DNA of 64,000 nt from Succinatimonas hippei (lineage in GTDB: Bacteria > Pseudomonadota > Gammaproteobacteria > Enterobacterales > Succinivibrionaceae): contig SFGV01000002.1 in the NCBI GenBank assembly GCA_004557545.1, positions 41,102-105,101 of the forward strand. Reading direction: 5' to 3'. Numbering within the stretch: position 1 is the first letter of the stretch; each line of letters begins with the position of its first letter. Positions 8,577 to 17,653 of the stretch are shown here, piece by piece. Under the pieces are notes generated by a model that did no database searches, was not told the origin of the DNA, and saw only the letters and a program-made list of their open reading frames with translations. Made by a program: the position numbers and the translations under genes.

Positions 8577-9249
8577 CTGATATAACTCCGTCGCTTATGG
8601 TCAGGATCCTGTCACAGCGCCCGGCCAGAAGATTGTCATGAGTAACCATGATAATTGACGTGCCGTCTTTCTTCGCGAGGCTTGTGAAAAGCTCAAAAAC
8701 CGCGTTGGCGTTTCTGGCGTCAAGGTTGCCGGTGGGCTCGTCAGCCAGTATCAGCGACGGGCGGGGGCAGAGAGCTCTTGCTATAGCAGCGCGCTGGCGC
8801 TCGCCGCCGGACATTTCAGAGGGCCGGCTGTTTATCCTCTCATCAAGGCCCACCAGACTTAAATACTCAAGGGCGCGCGCTCGCGCGTCTTTTAACGTAA
8901 CTCCCGCGATCAGAAGCGGCATCATCACGTTCTCAAGCGCGCTGAAGTCAGCTAAAAGGTGGTGGAACTGGTAAACAAATCCCAGGTTTTTTGACCTGAA
9001 AGCGGCTTTCTGTCTGTCGCCTAAGCCCGTAAGTTCACTGCCGCGGAACTTCACGCTGCCGCTGTCCGGGCTGTCCAGTGTGCCCAGTATGTGCAAAAGC
9101 GTGCTCTTCCCTGAGCCTGACCTTCCGATGATTGCGGTAGTGCTTCCTGAGTAGGCAGTCAGGCTTACTCCGCGCAGAACCCTGGTTGAAACGCTGCCCT
9201 CGCGGTAGGTTTTGGTGAGGTCTCTGGCCTCAAGTATGATGTCATTCAT
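8569..9249 (-). CDS. lolD: Lipoprotein-releasing ABC transporter ATPase LolD
   Basis: Cytoplasmic ATPase that powers LolC/LolE. Walker A GRSGSGKST is near residues 42-50, the Q-loop motif is VYQFHHLLADF (typical LolD), the signature is MSGGERQRAAIARAL, Walker B is SLILADEP, and the switch His lies in MVTHD. Length 226 residues, normal. It starts 6 bases after lolC ends and overlaps lolE. Confidence 0.96.
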   Translation of the reverse strand: MNDIILEARDLTKTYREGSVSTRVLRGVSLTAYSGSTTAIIGRSGSGKSTLLHILGTLDSPDSGSVKFRGSELTGLGDRQKAAFRSKNLGFVYQFHHLLADFSALENVMMPLLIAGVTLKDARARALEYLSLVGLDERINSRPSEMSGGERQRAAIARALCPRPSLILADEPTGNLDARNANAVFELFTSLAKKDGTSIIMVTHDNLLAGRCDRILTISDGVISDD

Positions 9250-9255
9250 AAATTG

Positions 9256-10443
9256 TCACTCTGAAGCAAGGTTTTTTACAGGATCCGCTGACGCGGCCTT
9301 AAGCGCCGGGTATAGCGTACAGATCACGCAAAGCGAGATTGACAGAACCACGATTGTAATAACCGTAAGCGGGTTTACAACGACCTCAAGCGTGCGTCCT
9401 GATGGTACTCCCAGAAGGTAGAGCAGGGGACCGCAATGCTCTGAAAGCAGGATCCCTGAAATAACTCCGGTCGCGCAGCCGGCGCAACCTAAAAGCAGAC
9501 CTTCAGAGGTAAACATTCCTACAACGCCCGAGGAACGCATGCCCATGGTTTTTAAAACCGCTATCTCGCGGATCCGCGCGCTTACCGTCATGGCTAGCGC
9601 CGAGAGAATATTGAAAGCGGCGGCTATCACGATGAGAAAGAGCATTACCATCATGGAAAGTCTTTCCATCGCGACCGAGCGGAAGAATTCTCCCTGACTT
9701 TCTTTCCAGTCATCGTATTTGATCCCCATGGCGTCAAGTTCCTTTTCAACCTTATCGGCGTTAAAAGGGGAGTCGAGCCACAATCTTACGTGAAACTGAT
9801 CCTCGGGGATGCGCAAAAGCCTTCTCGCGTCATCAAGGCTGGCAACCGCGTCGACCACGCCGTTTGTGTGCAATGATGGCAGATATCCCTCAAGGGTAAA
9901 GGAGCGGCGAACCGGAGTAAGACCGGCGACTGTATAGCGCGCGTTGATGGTCGAGGTGAGCATAACCCTGTCGCCGCTTTCAAGTCCGAAACGGTCATAA
10001 AGCACTCCGCCGGCGTTGAGTCTGAAGGAACCGGCGGGTGGAACTTCGCCAAGGTCAAGCGCGGTGTTTTGGGCTTTGTCGGATAATTTTACAAGCGCCG
10101 GATCATAGCCCATGAGGTTTACAAGTCCCATACCATTTTTTGTCTGAAGCAGCGCCCGCGCGCTTACGAAAGGTCCAGCGGCAAGAACGTGCGGCAGTTT
10201 CAGGAGTTTTTCCTCATTGTCCGGGCTTGTGAGCGCGACTATGTGAGGGGAGCTTCCCAGCAGTGATGAGCTCAGCCTTCCCTGCAGCGACTGCATGACC
10301 GAGGCTACGGTTATGAGGGCGCATACGCCTATGGCCGTGCCCAGAGTCGCCAGTGCGGCGACGAAACTGGCGAAACGGTGGTTTCTGCCTGAGAAGATGA
10401 AGCGTAAAGCCATGGAGACTTCAAGAGGGTAAAAGAGCTTCAT
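9256..10443 (-). CDS. lolC: Lipoprotein-releasing ABC permease LolC
   Basis: Partner permease of LolE; in enteric LolC the periplasmic hook loop recruits LolA. First helix at about residues 22-45, a large periplasmic domain, then RIREIAVLKTMGMRSSGVV before helices 2-4. Length 395 residues. I chose the ATG at 10443, with AAGGA about 9 bases upstream; the frame is open to 10527 but the extra part is low-complexity and not family-like. Two distinct permeases indicate the LolCDE type rather than a LolF homodimer. First gene of the operon. Confidence 0.93.
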   Translation of the reverse strand: MKLFYPLEVSMALRFIFSGRNHRFASFVAALATLGTAIGVCALITVASVMQSLQGRLSSSLLGSSPHIVALTSPDNEEKLLKLPHVLAAGPFVSARALLQTKNGMGLVNLMGYDPALVKLSDKAQNTALDLGEVPPAGSFRLNAGGVLYDRFGLESGDRVMLTSTINARYTVAGLTPVRRSFTLEGYLPSLHTNGVVDAVASLDDARRLLRIPEDQFHVRLWLDSPFNADKVEKELDAMGIKYDDWKESQGEFFRSVAMERLSMMVMLFLIVIAAAFNILSALAMTVSARIREIAVLKTMGMRSSGVVGMFTSEGLLLGCAGCATGVISGILLSEHCGPLLYLLGVPSGRTLEVVVNPLTVITIVVLSISLCVICTLYPALKAASADPVKNLASE

Positions 10444-10480
10444 ATTAAAAATTCCTTTTGATACTGCGCCCATTTTAACA

Positions 10481-10500
10481 GGGGCGCAGGGGCGCAGGGG
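10481..10500. repeat. Short GGGGCGCA tandem repeat
   Basis: Two and a half copies of an 8-base unit (GGGGCGCA, GGGGCGCA, GGGG) in the lolC leader between the divergent lolC and pheS genes. It may be slippage-prone. No function is visible. Confidence 0.6.
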
Positions 10501-10520
10501 TGATGTATATGCGGGCGCTG

Positions 10521-10549
10521 TTTTCAAAAGCGTCTAAAAAAGCCATAAT
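10521..10549 (+). promoter_or_regulatory. Candidate pheST promoter
   Basis: TTTTCA, a 17-bp spacer and CATAAT form a plausible sigma-70 promoter, about 65 bases before pheS. Match quality is moderate. Confidence 0.4.
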
Positions 10550-10575
10550 ATCAGGATCACAAATTAGCAATAAAC

Positions 10576-10594
10576 GCGGGGCGCGGTGCCCCGC
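10576..10594 (+). promoter_or_regulatory. GC hairpin in the pheS leader
   Basis: A perfect 7-bp stem GCGGGGC/GCCCCGC with a GCGGT loop ends 19 bases before the pheS ATG. No T-run follows, and there is no Phe-rich leader peptide, so classical attenuation is not supported. A six-codon frame (ATG at 10601) overlaps the pheS start. Confidence 0.45.
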
Positions 10595-10613
10595 CCGAAA
10601 ATGAGCACTAAAA

Positions 10614-11597
10614 ATGGATAAATTAGACGAAGCCAGGGACAGCGGCGTAAAGGCGGCCGCAGCCGCCCCGGATCTGCCATCTCTTGATGCCGTAAGGGTT
10701 GACTACCTTGGAAAGAAAGGTGTGTTTGCTGGCTTTATGCGTGAACTAGGCGCCCTTTCAAAAGAGGAACGCCCCGCGCGTGGCGCTGTTATAAATGCCG
10801 CCCGTCAGGCAGTGGTTGACGCCATAGAGTCACGCCGCGAGCAGATAGAGCGAAGCGATCTTGAGAAAAAACTCAGTTCAGAGACGGTTGACATCACTCT
10901 GCCAGGACGCCGTGACGCCGCGGGTTCCGTTCACCCGGTGAGCCGTACGGTGCGCCGTATCCGCGAACTTTTCGGATCCATGGGCTTTGATGTGGTAGGC
11001 GGTCCTGAAATTGAGGATGATTACCACAACTTTGACGCGTTAAATCTGCCGCCCAACCATCCGGCGCGCGCCTCGCATGATACCTTCATGCTGGAAAACG
11101 GGCTTTTGCTGCGCTCCCAGACATCGTCAGTGCAGATCCGCTGCATGGAGGTTCAGAAGCCTCCTATAAGGATGATCGCCCCTGGCAGGGTTTACCGTAA
11201 TGACTACGATATGACCCACACACCGATGTTCCATCAGGTCGAAGGTCTGGTGGTCGATGAAAAGGTCTCTTTTTCCGATCTTAAGGGCGTGCTGCATACT
11301 TTCCTGCTCAACTTCTTTGAAGAGGAGCTTGAGGTGCGTTTCCGTCCTTCTTATTTCCCTTTCACCGAGCCTTCAGCCGAGGCTGACTTGAGACGCAAGG
11401 GCGGCAAATGGCTTGAGGTGCTTGGGTGCGGTATGGTTCATCCCAATGTACTGAGAAACCTTGGAATTGATACTGACAAATACACCGGCTACGCGTTTGG
11501 CATGGGAATTGAGAGACTTACCATGCTGCGTTACGGCGTAAACGATCTGCGCGCGTTCTTTGAGAACGATCTGCGTTTCCTCAGGCAGTTTGCCTGA
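10614..11597 (+). CDS. pheS: Phenylalanyl-tRNA synthetase alpha subunit
   Basis: Catalytic subunit of the (alpha-beta)2 enzyme that charges tRNA-Phe. The N-terminal coiled coil (about 1-90) binds tRNA, and the class II core follows: motif 1 around GFDVVGGPEIEDD, motif 2 with GRVYRNDYDMTHTPMFHQ, motif 3 with GYAFGMGIERLTML. FTEPSAEAD belongs to the Phe pocket. Length 327 residues (E. coli 327). The ribosome site is poor; the ATG is supported by homology. It is followed by pheT after 33 bases. Confidence 0.97.
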   Translation: MDKLDEARDSGVKAAAAAPDLPSLDAVRVDYLGKKGVFAGFMRELGALSKEERPARGAVINAARQAVVDAIESRREQIERSDLEKKLSSETVDITLPGRRDAAGSVHPVSRTVRRIRELFGSMGFDVVGGPEIEDDYHNFDALNLPPNHPARASHDTFMLENGLLLRSQTSSVQIRCMEVQKPPIRMIAPGRVYRNDYDMTHTPMFHQVEGLVVDEKVSFSDLKGVLHTFLLNFFEEELEVRFRPSYFPFTEPSAEADLRRKGGKWLEVLGCGMVHPNVLRNLGIDTDKYTGYAFGMGIERLTMLRYGVNDLRAFFENDLRFLRQFA

Positions 11598-11630
11598 ATG
11601 CGGTCACAACGGATTTAGGAAGAGAAAAAC

Positions 11631-14009
11631 ATGCTTTTTAACAAGAGATGGGTCGACGAACTGGTCCCCAACAAGCTCAGCCCCGATGAGCTGTGCGACC
11701 GCATAACCATGGCAGGCCTCGAGGTAGATACCGCGAGCGCCCCGTGCGGAAAATTTGAGAAGGTGGTGGTAGCCAAGGTTCTGGAGTGCGTGCCTCACCC
11801 TGATTCTGATCACATGCATCTTACAAAGGTGGACGCCGGTACAGGCGAGATATTGCAGATAGTCTGCGGCGCACCCAATGTGCGCGCCGGACTTAAAGTC
11901 TGCTGTGCGCTCATCGGCGGATGCGTCGGTGACATGAAGATGAAGAGCGCCAAACTGCGCGGGGTTGAGTCCTACGGTATGCTCTGCTCATATAAGGAGC
12001 TTGGCATGGCCGAGGAATCCGATGGCATTATCGAACTGCCTGATGATGCTCCAGTGGGTACTGATCTGCATGACTATCTCAAGCTTGATGACACGGTTGT
12101 TGACATCGACCTTACCACCAACCGCGCCGACTGCCTTGGCATCATGGGAATAGCCCGGGAGGTCGCGGTACTGACCGGCCAGAAACTCAAAGCCCCTGAG
12201 GTGGCAGACGCCAAAGTGTCAATTGATGACGCTGTAAGCGTAAAGGTTGATGACACCGTGAAATGCCCGCGTTATCTCTGCCGCGTCATAAGAGGCATAG
12301 ATCAGAAGGCCAGAAGTCCTCTGTGGATGACCGAGCGTCTGCGTCGTTGCGGCATCCGCGCGATAAGCCCGGTTGTCGACGTCACAAATTATGTGATGCT
12401 CGAGTACAGCCAGCCTCTGCATTCTTTCGATTTGAGCCTTTTAAAAGGCGGAATAACCGTAAGAATGGCCACAGAAGGTGAGGAGCTCACCGTGCTCTCT
12501 GGCGAGAAGCTCAAGCTCAAATCCAATACCCTGCTTGTCTGCGATGATGAGGGACCTGCGGCTCTTGCCGGAATTTTTGGCGGTGAGAAATCGGGAATAA
12601 ACGAGAATACCACCGACGTGCTGCTCGAAAGCGCGTTCTTCACCCCTGACGCCATCAAGGGCAGAGCCAGAGAATACGGACTTGATACCGAGGCTGCGCG
12701 TCGTTTTGAAAGAGGCGTTGATTACGCGGGGCAGAAGCGCGCCATTGAGCGCGCAACCGATCTTATTCTTGAGATCGCAGGTGGCAAAGCTGGTCCTGTT
12801 ACCGAGGCCGTGAGCAAAGACGATTTGCCTTCCTCAAAGAGCATTCATCTGCGCTATGAGAAGCTTGAGCGCGTGCTCGGAGAGCGCATCGATCATGACA
12901 CAGTGTTCGATATTCTCGACCGCCTTGAGCTCAGCCCTGTGAGAAAAGATGACGGCATTGACTGTGTGTCACCGTCCTTCCGCTTTGACATAGCCATTGA
13001 AGAGGATCTCATCGAGGAGGTGGCGAGAATTTACGGGTATGACTCCATACCGGCCACATCCCAGATAGCCGCTCTTACCATGAAGGCCTGCCGTGAGGAG
13101 GACGTGGAGGACTATGAGATAAAACAGTCTCTGGTCTCACGCGGCTACAGTGAGGCGATAACCTATTCATTCACCCATCCGGACTGGCTCAAGGTATTCA
13201 ATGACGTTAGCCCGCTGATGCTTACATCGCCTATCTCACCTGAGCTCTCGGCGATGCGCACCACTCTGCTCGCCGCGCTTTGCGAGGCGGCCAAGTACAA
13301 TCTGAACCGCCAGCAGAAACGGGTGCGCCTGTTTGAGCAGGGACTTCGTTACATCAAGGACGAGTGCGCCGAGAACGGAGTGCTTCAGGAGCCTATGGTC
13401 GCCGGAGTCGCGGCCGGTGAGCGCTATGACGAGACCTGGGGCATCAGGGAGAAGAGCGTAGACTTCTTTGACATTAAGGGTGATGTCGAGCAACTTATCT
13501 CCGTAACATCAGATCCTGACGCTTTTGAGTTCAGACGCACTGACGAGCGCGCCTTGCATCCGGGGCAGGGGGCCGATATTTACAAAAACGGCGTAAAGGT
13601 CGGCTTCGTCGGCATGCTCCATCCGCTCGCGCAAAAGAAGCTTGGAATAAAAGGTCATGTAGGTGTCTTTGAAATCAAACGTGAGGCTTTAGCCTCTCGC
13701 GTGGTTCCGCAGTACAAGCCGCTTACCAAGTTCCCTTCGGTCCGCCGCGATTTCGCGTTCGTGATCTCAAAGAGCGTAAGCGTAAGCGATCTGCTCTCAT
13801 TGATCCGTAAGTCATGCGGAAAACTGCTTGAGAACGTTCTGGTTTTCGACGTCTTTGAGGATGAGAAGCTGGGCGACAGCCGCAGCGTTGCTCTTGGCGT
13901 GGTGTTGCGCGACCCTGAGCGTACGCTTGAAGACGCGCAGGTTGACGCCATAGCAGGCTCAATCGTCAAAGAAGCGTCCGAGAAGCTCGGCGCTTCCTTA
14001 CGTTCATAA
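11631..14009 (+). CDS. pheT: Phenylalanyl-tRNA synthetase beta subunit
   Basis: Structural and editing subunit of PheRS. In order: an EMAP/OB tRNA-binding domain at about 40-150 (CVPHPDSDHMHLTKVD), the B3/B4 editing domain in the middle (NRADCLGIMGIAREV, RFERGVD), B5, the class II-like fold, and a C-terminal ferredoxin-like anticodon-binding domain (FPSVRRDFAFVI near 700). Length 792 residues, as expected. AGGAAGAG lies just before the ATG. Probably co-transcribed with pheS. Confidence 0.97.
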   Translation: MLFNKRWVDELVPNKLSPDELCDRITMAGLEVDTASAPCGKFEKVVVAKVLECVPHPDSDHMHLTKVDAGTGEILQIVCGAPNVRAGLKVCCALIGGCVGDMKMKSAKLRGVESYGMLCSYKELGMAEESDGIIELPDDAPVGTDLHDYLKLDDTVVDIDLTTNRADCLGIMGIAREVAVLTGQKLKAPEVADAKVSIDDAVSVKVDDTVKCPRYLCRVIRGIDQKARSPLWMTERLRRCGIRAISPVVDVTNYVMLEYSQPLHSFDLSLLKGGITVRMATEGEELTVLSGEKLKLKSNTLLVCDDEGPAALAGIFGGEKSGINENTTDVLLESAFFTPDAIKGRAREYGLDTEAARRFERGVDYAGQKRAIERATDLILEIAGGKAGPVTEAVSKDDLPSSKSIHLRYEKLERVLGERIDHDTVFDILDRLELSPVRKDDGIDCVSPSFRFDIAIEEDLIEEVARIYGYDSIPATSQIAALTMKACREEDVEDYEIKQSLVSRGYSEAITYSFTHPDWLKVFNDVSPLMLTSPISPELSAMRTTLLAALCEAAKYNLNRQQKRVRLFEQGLRYIKDECAENGVLQEPMVAGVAAGERYDETWGIREKSVDFFDIKGDVEQLISVTSDPDAFEFRRTDERALHPGQGADIYKNGVKVGFVGMLHPLAQKKLGIKGHVGVFEIKREALASRVVPQYKPLTKFPSVRRDFAFVISKSVSVSDLLSLIRKSCGKLLENVLVFDVFEDEKLGDSRSVALGVVLRDPERTLEDAQVDAIAGSIVKEASEKLGASLRS

Positions 14010-14019
14010 AAAACTCTGT

Positions 14020-14040
14020 CTCCGCGGATTTTCCGCGGAG
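14020..14040 (+). terminator. Hairpin after pheT
   Basis: A perfect 9-bp stem CTCCGCGGA/TCCGCGGAG with a TTT loop. Downstream on the plus strand is GCTTGTC, not a T-run, so termination would be partial; the hairpin also sits just ahead of the xseB ribosome site. Confidence 0.4.
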
Positions 14041-14060
14041 GCTTGTCATGGAGGCATATT

Positions 14061-14351
14061 TTGACATCTGCCAAACCATCCGGAGAAAAAACGCTTGACG
14101 AGCTCATTAGAGATCTTGAGTCTCAGGTGGACAGATTAGAGGAAGGCAAACTTACCGTCGATGAGTCGATAAAAGCCTACATGGAAGGCATGAACACCGC
14201 GATCAAATGCAAGTCCATGCTCGACGCGATGAATCAGAAGGTCACCCTGGCGAGGGAAAAGGCGCGCAGAGCCATGGAGGACGTGAAAGTCCAGAATGAT
14301 TCTGATAACGCTGATCCACAGAGTGAACAGGATGATGAGGTGCCATGGTGA
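14061..14351 (+). CDS. xseB: Exodeoxyribonuclease VII small subunit
   Basis: Small helical subunit of ExoVII, which degrades single-stranded DNA together with XseA. The family core LDELIRDLESQVDRLEEGKL is present, in a two-helix coiled coil. I place the start at the TTG at 14061, because GGAGG at 14050-14054 is six bases upstream; the frame also has a TTG at 14043 with no ribosome site. This gives 96 residues, with an acidic tail. It overlaps ispA by 7 bases; xseB-ispA-dxs is the classic gammaproteobacterial order. Confidence 0.92.
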   Translation: MTSAKPSGEKTLDELIRDLESQVDRLEEGKLTVDESIKAYMEGMNTAIKCKSMLDAMNQKVTLAREKARRAMEDVKVQNDSDNADPQSEQDDEVPW

Positions 14352-15241
14352 GCCTCTCCCTGTCTGAGTTCGCGTCGTACGCAAATAAGCGTGTGACCTC
14401 CTTCATGCGCTCATATGTTAGCTCTCTTGATGATGATGTCCCATCGCTCAAGCAGGGGCTTGAATACGCGCTGCTTATAGGCGGTAAACGCGCCCGCCCG
14501 CTTCTGGTCTACGCAACCGGCAGACTTTTTAATACTGATGACAAACTTCTGGATCACCCGGCAGCCGCGGTTGAGTGCGTCCATTCCTATTCTCTTGTGC
14601 ATGATGACATGCCGGAGATGGACAATGACACCCTAAGGCGCGGTAACCCAACGGTACACGTGAAGTTCGGTCAGGCCGGAGCTCTTCTTATCGGCGACAC
14701 CCTTCAGGCACTGGCTTTTCAAATTCTCTCCGATCCTGCCTCGGGAATAGATCCGGCGTCCTGCGTGAAGCTCATAAACCTGCTTTCACACGGCGCAGGT
14801 TATGAAGGCATGTGCGGCGGACAGCAGCTTGACCTTGAGGCCGAGCATAAACACCTCGCGCTTGAACCATTAAAGCTGCTTCATTCAAAGAAAACCGGAG
14901 CACTCATCCGCGCCTCGGTTCTCATGGGCGCAAGATGCGGGGGAGAGCGGGATCCGGAGGTCTGGAAAGTCCTTGATAAATATTCACGCCTCGTAGGCCT
15001 GGCCTTCCAGATCTGGGATGATGTCATGGATGTGACTGAGGACAGCGCTACTTTAGGCAAGAACGCGGGTTCGGATCTCAAAGAGGAGAAAAGCACCTAT
15101 CCTTCCCTGATGGGAGTTGATGAAGCCGTGCGTTACGCCAAAAAGACCGCGTCTGAGGCTAAGGACGCTCTTTTGTCAATAAAAGGGGATACTTCAATCC
15201 TGATGCAGTTTGCCGATTTTACAGTCAGCAGGGATCATTAA
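14345..15241 (+). CDS. ispA: (2E,6E)-farnesyl diphosphate synthase
   Basis: Condenses IPP with DMAPP and GPP to make farnesyl diphosphate for undecaprenyl carrier lipid and quinones. First aspartate-rich motif HDDMPEMDND near residues 81-90, with GGKRARP upstream; second motif QIWDDVMDVTED near 222. Length 298 residues, as in E. coli (299). It overlaps xseB and is followed after four bases by dxs, so the isoprenoid supply genes are coupled. Confidence 0.96.
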   Translation: MVSLSLSEFASYANKRVTSFMRSYVSSLDDDVPSLKQGLEYALLIGGKRARPLLVYATGRLFNTDDKLLDHPAAAVECVHSYSLVHDDMPEMDNDTLRRGNPTVHVKFGQAGALLIGDTLQALAFQILSDPASGIDPASCVKLINLLSHGAGYEGMCGGQQLDLEAEHKHLALEPLKLLHSKKTGALIRASVLMGARCGGERDPEVWKVLDKYSRLVGLAFQIWDDVMDVTEDSATLGKNAGSDLKEEKSTYPSLMGVDEAVRYAKKTASEAKDALLSIKGDTSILMQFADFTVSRDH

Positions 15242-15245
15242 AGCA

Positions 15246-17102
15246 ATGGGAAAGCTGCTAGACAGTATTAACAGTCCTGAGGATTTGAGAAAGCTCAGCG
15301 AGAGCGAACTGCCCCAACTGTGCTCTGAGCTTCGCGAGTATCTTATCGATACTATAAGCAAGACCGCAGGTCACCTCGCGTCAGGGCTGGCGACAGTTGA
15401 GCTTGCCGTTGCCATTCACTATGTTTTTAACACACCTGATGACAAGCTTGTGTGGGACGTCGGGCATCAGGCCTACCCGCACAAGATCCTCACCGGTCAC
15501 CGCGAGGAGCTCAAGACCATACGCAAGAAAAACGGTCTTCACGCTTTTATCTGGCGCGGAGAGACCCCGTATGATCTTATAAGCACCGGTCACGCCTCAA
15601 CCTCAATAGGCTCGGCTCTGGGACTTGCGGTGGCGCAAAAACGTCTGGGCCTTTCAAACGAGACTGTCGCGGTAATAGGTGACGGCGCGCTTTCAGGAGG
15701 CGCCGCCTATGAGGCCCTAAACAACGCCGGAGAGATGAAGGATCTCAACATGCTGGTGATCCTCAATGACAACGAAATGTCCATCTCACACAATGTAGGC
15801 GCGGTTGCCAGAAGGCTTACGACAATTCTCACTAATCCTCACTATGTGAAGCTTATGAAGGGCGGGCAGCAGGTATTAAAAAAGCTTCCGGCCATTCACG
15901 AGCTGGCGTTGCGCGCTCAGGAGCATGTCAAGGGTATGGTGATGCCCGGAACGCTTTTTGAGGAGCTGGGGTTTAACTACTCAGGTCCCGTGGACGGACA
16001 TGACGTGCTCGGGCTTATAGCCATTCTGAGAAATCTCAAGGCTATAGGCGGACTGCAGTTTTTGCATGTATTTACAAAAAAAGGCAAAGGCTATCCGCCC
16101 GCCGAGGCTGATCCCATCGGCTATCACGGCGTGCCGGTATTCGATCCTGATCATGGCATAGAGGATATCAAAACCTCTCAAAAGACCTTCTCGGCGCAGT
16201 TTGGACGCTGGCTTTGTGACCGTGCGGAAATTGATCCCAGGCTCGCGGCTATAACACCGGCAATGAGGGTGGGCTCAGGAATGAGCAATTTTGCTGCGCG
16301 CTTTCCTGACAAGTTCTATGACGTTGGAATAGCCGAACAGCACGCCATGATTTTCGCGTCGGGTCTCGCGGCCGGTGGACTTCACCCGGTGGTGAATATA
16401 TACAGCACCTTCCTGCAACGCGCCTATGACGGAATAATTCATGATTTCGCGCTTCAGGATCTGACCGCGATGCTGGTGGTAGACCGCGGCGGAATTGTAG
16501 GTCCTGACGGCCCGTCGCATCAGGGCTGTTTTGACATAGCCTACATGCGTACCGTTCCCAATCTCGTCATCATGGCGCCATCAAGCCTTGATGAGGAGTA
16601 CCTGATGTTAAACACAGGCTACGCCTGTGCTCACCCCTGTGTCGTCCGTTTCCCAAGAGCCGAGGGGACTGAATCCGGGAGGAAAATCGGAGCGGATGAA
16701 ACCATAAAAATTGGCAAGGCCAGGGTGCTTAGCGACCGCGGGGGAGATCTGGCGATCGCCGCGTTCGGCCCTGTCGCGTTATCACTTGAAAAACCATGCT
16801 CGGAGCTTGGAATTACGCTTGCTGACATGCGTTTTATCAAGCCGCTTGACTATGATTTTCTCGATCAGGTGGGCAAACGCTGCAGGGTACTGCTTACTGT
16901 CGAGGAAGGGGCACGCGAGGGCGGCATTGGCGAGGAGATCGCGAGCTATTTTGAGGAAAAAGGCTACCGTTGCCGCGTGCTGTGCGCGGGCATACCAGAT
17001 CGTTTCATCATGGAAGACACACGCGCCTCAATCCTGAAGGAACTCAAACTCGACGCTGATGGAATAATCGAAAGATTAAAGCCCTGGCTTAGGGAATATT
17101 GA
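15246..17102 (+). CDS. dxs: 1-deoxy-D-xylulose-5-phosphate synthase
   Basis: Thiamine-diphosphate enzyme that joins pyruvate and glyceraldehyde-3-phosphate in the first MEP-pathway step. DVGHQAYPHKILTG near residue 70, and the TPP/Mg motif VIGDGALSGGAAYEALNNAG followed by LNDNEMSIS. AEQHAMIFASGLA carries the catalytic Glu, and a transketolase C-terminal domain follows. Length 618 residues (E. coli 620). The ATG at 15246 is preferred to a TTG at 15210 inside ispA. The downstream MEP genes dxr and ispH are also in this window. Confidence 0.97.
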   Translation: MGKLLDSINSPEDLRKLSESELPQLCSELREYLIDTISKTAGHLASGLATVELAVAIHYVFNTPDDKLVWDVGHQAYPHKILTGHREELKTIRKKNGLHAFIWRGETPYDLISTGHASTSIGSALGLAVAQKRLGLSNETVAVIGDGALSGGAAYEALNNAGEMKDLNMLVILNDNEMSISHNVGAVARRLTTILTNPHYVKLMKGGQQVLKKLPAIHELALRAQEHVKGMVMPGTLFEELGFNYSGPVDGHDVLGLIAILRNLKAIGGLQFLHVFTKKGKGYPPAEADPIGYHGVPVFDPDHGIEDIKTSQKTFSAQFGRWLCDRAEIDPRLAAITPAMRVGSGMSNFAARFPDKFYDVGIAEQHAMIFASGLAAGGLHPVVNIYSTFLQRAYDGIIHDFALQDLTAMLVVDRGGIVGPDGPSHQGCFDIAYMRTVPNLVIMAPSSLDEEYLMLNTGYACAHPCVVRFPRAEGTESGRKIGADETIKIGKARVLSDRGGDLAIAAFGPVALSLEKPCSELGITLADMRFIKPLDYDFLDQVGKRCRVLLTVEEGAREGGIGEEIASYFEEKGYRCRVLCAGIPDRFIMEDTRASILKELKLDADGIIERLKPWLREY

Positions 17103-17157
17103 AATTATTAACAGCGTGCCTGAAAGATGGCGCGCGTAAAACACAGGGAGCTTAATA

Positions 17158-17646
17158 ATGCCTTCGTTTGATATCGTCTCCAGGATCAAGAAAGATGAGG
17201 TGCAAAACGCGGTGGACAACGCCTCGCGCGAGCTGCAGGGACGCTATGACTTCCGCGGCACCGAGTCATCGTACAAACTTTCAAAGGAAGATCTGCAGAT
17301 CAAACTTGACGCTCCTGAGGAGTTTCAAATCCAGCAGATGGACGAGATCCTGAGAACCAAGCTTGCCAAACGCGGAATTGAGGCCGGATCAGCCGAATTC
17401 TCTGCCGTTACAAGATCAGGCAAGCGCTCGATCCAGACTGTCTCCTTCAAGCAGGGAATAGACAGAGAGCTTGCAAAGAAAATCATAAAACTGATCAAGG
17501 ACGCCAAAATAAAGGTTGATCCAAAGATGGATGGTGACACGGTGCGTGTCTCAGGGAAAAAACGCGATGATCTGCAGGCTGCGATAGCGCTGGTGCGCGG
17601 CGCGGACTTTGAGCAGCCGCTTCAGTTTGAGAATTTCAGGGACTGA
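17158..17646 (+). CDS. yajQ: YajQ family nucleotide-binding protein
   Basis: Small two-domain RNP-like protein; homologues bind nucleotides, and some act as cyclic-di-GMP effectors. Family start MPSFDIVS, then RYDFRGTESS and a C-terminal half with FKQGIDRELAKKIIKLIKD. Length 162 residues (E. coli 163). AGGGAG lies 8 bases before the ATG. It is followed after 7 bases by ampG. A GGDEF gene lies elsewhere in the window, but a link is only speculative. Confidence 0.95.
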   Translation: MPSFDIVSRIKKDEVQNAVDNASRELQGRYDFRGTESSYKLSKEDLQIKLDAPEEFQIQQMDEILRTKLAKRGIEAGSAEFSAVTRSGKRSIQTVSFKQGIDRELAKKIIKLIKDAKIKVDPKMDGDTVRVSGKKRDDLQAAIALVRGADFEQPLQFENFRD

Positions 17647-17653
17647 TGCCCCG

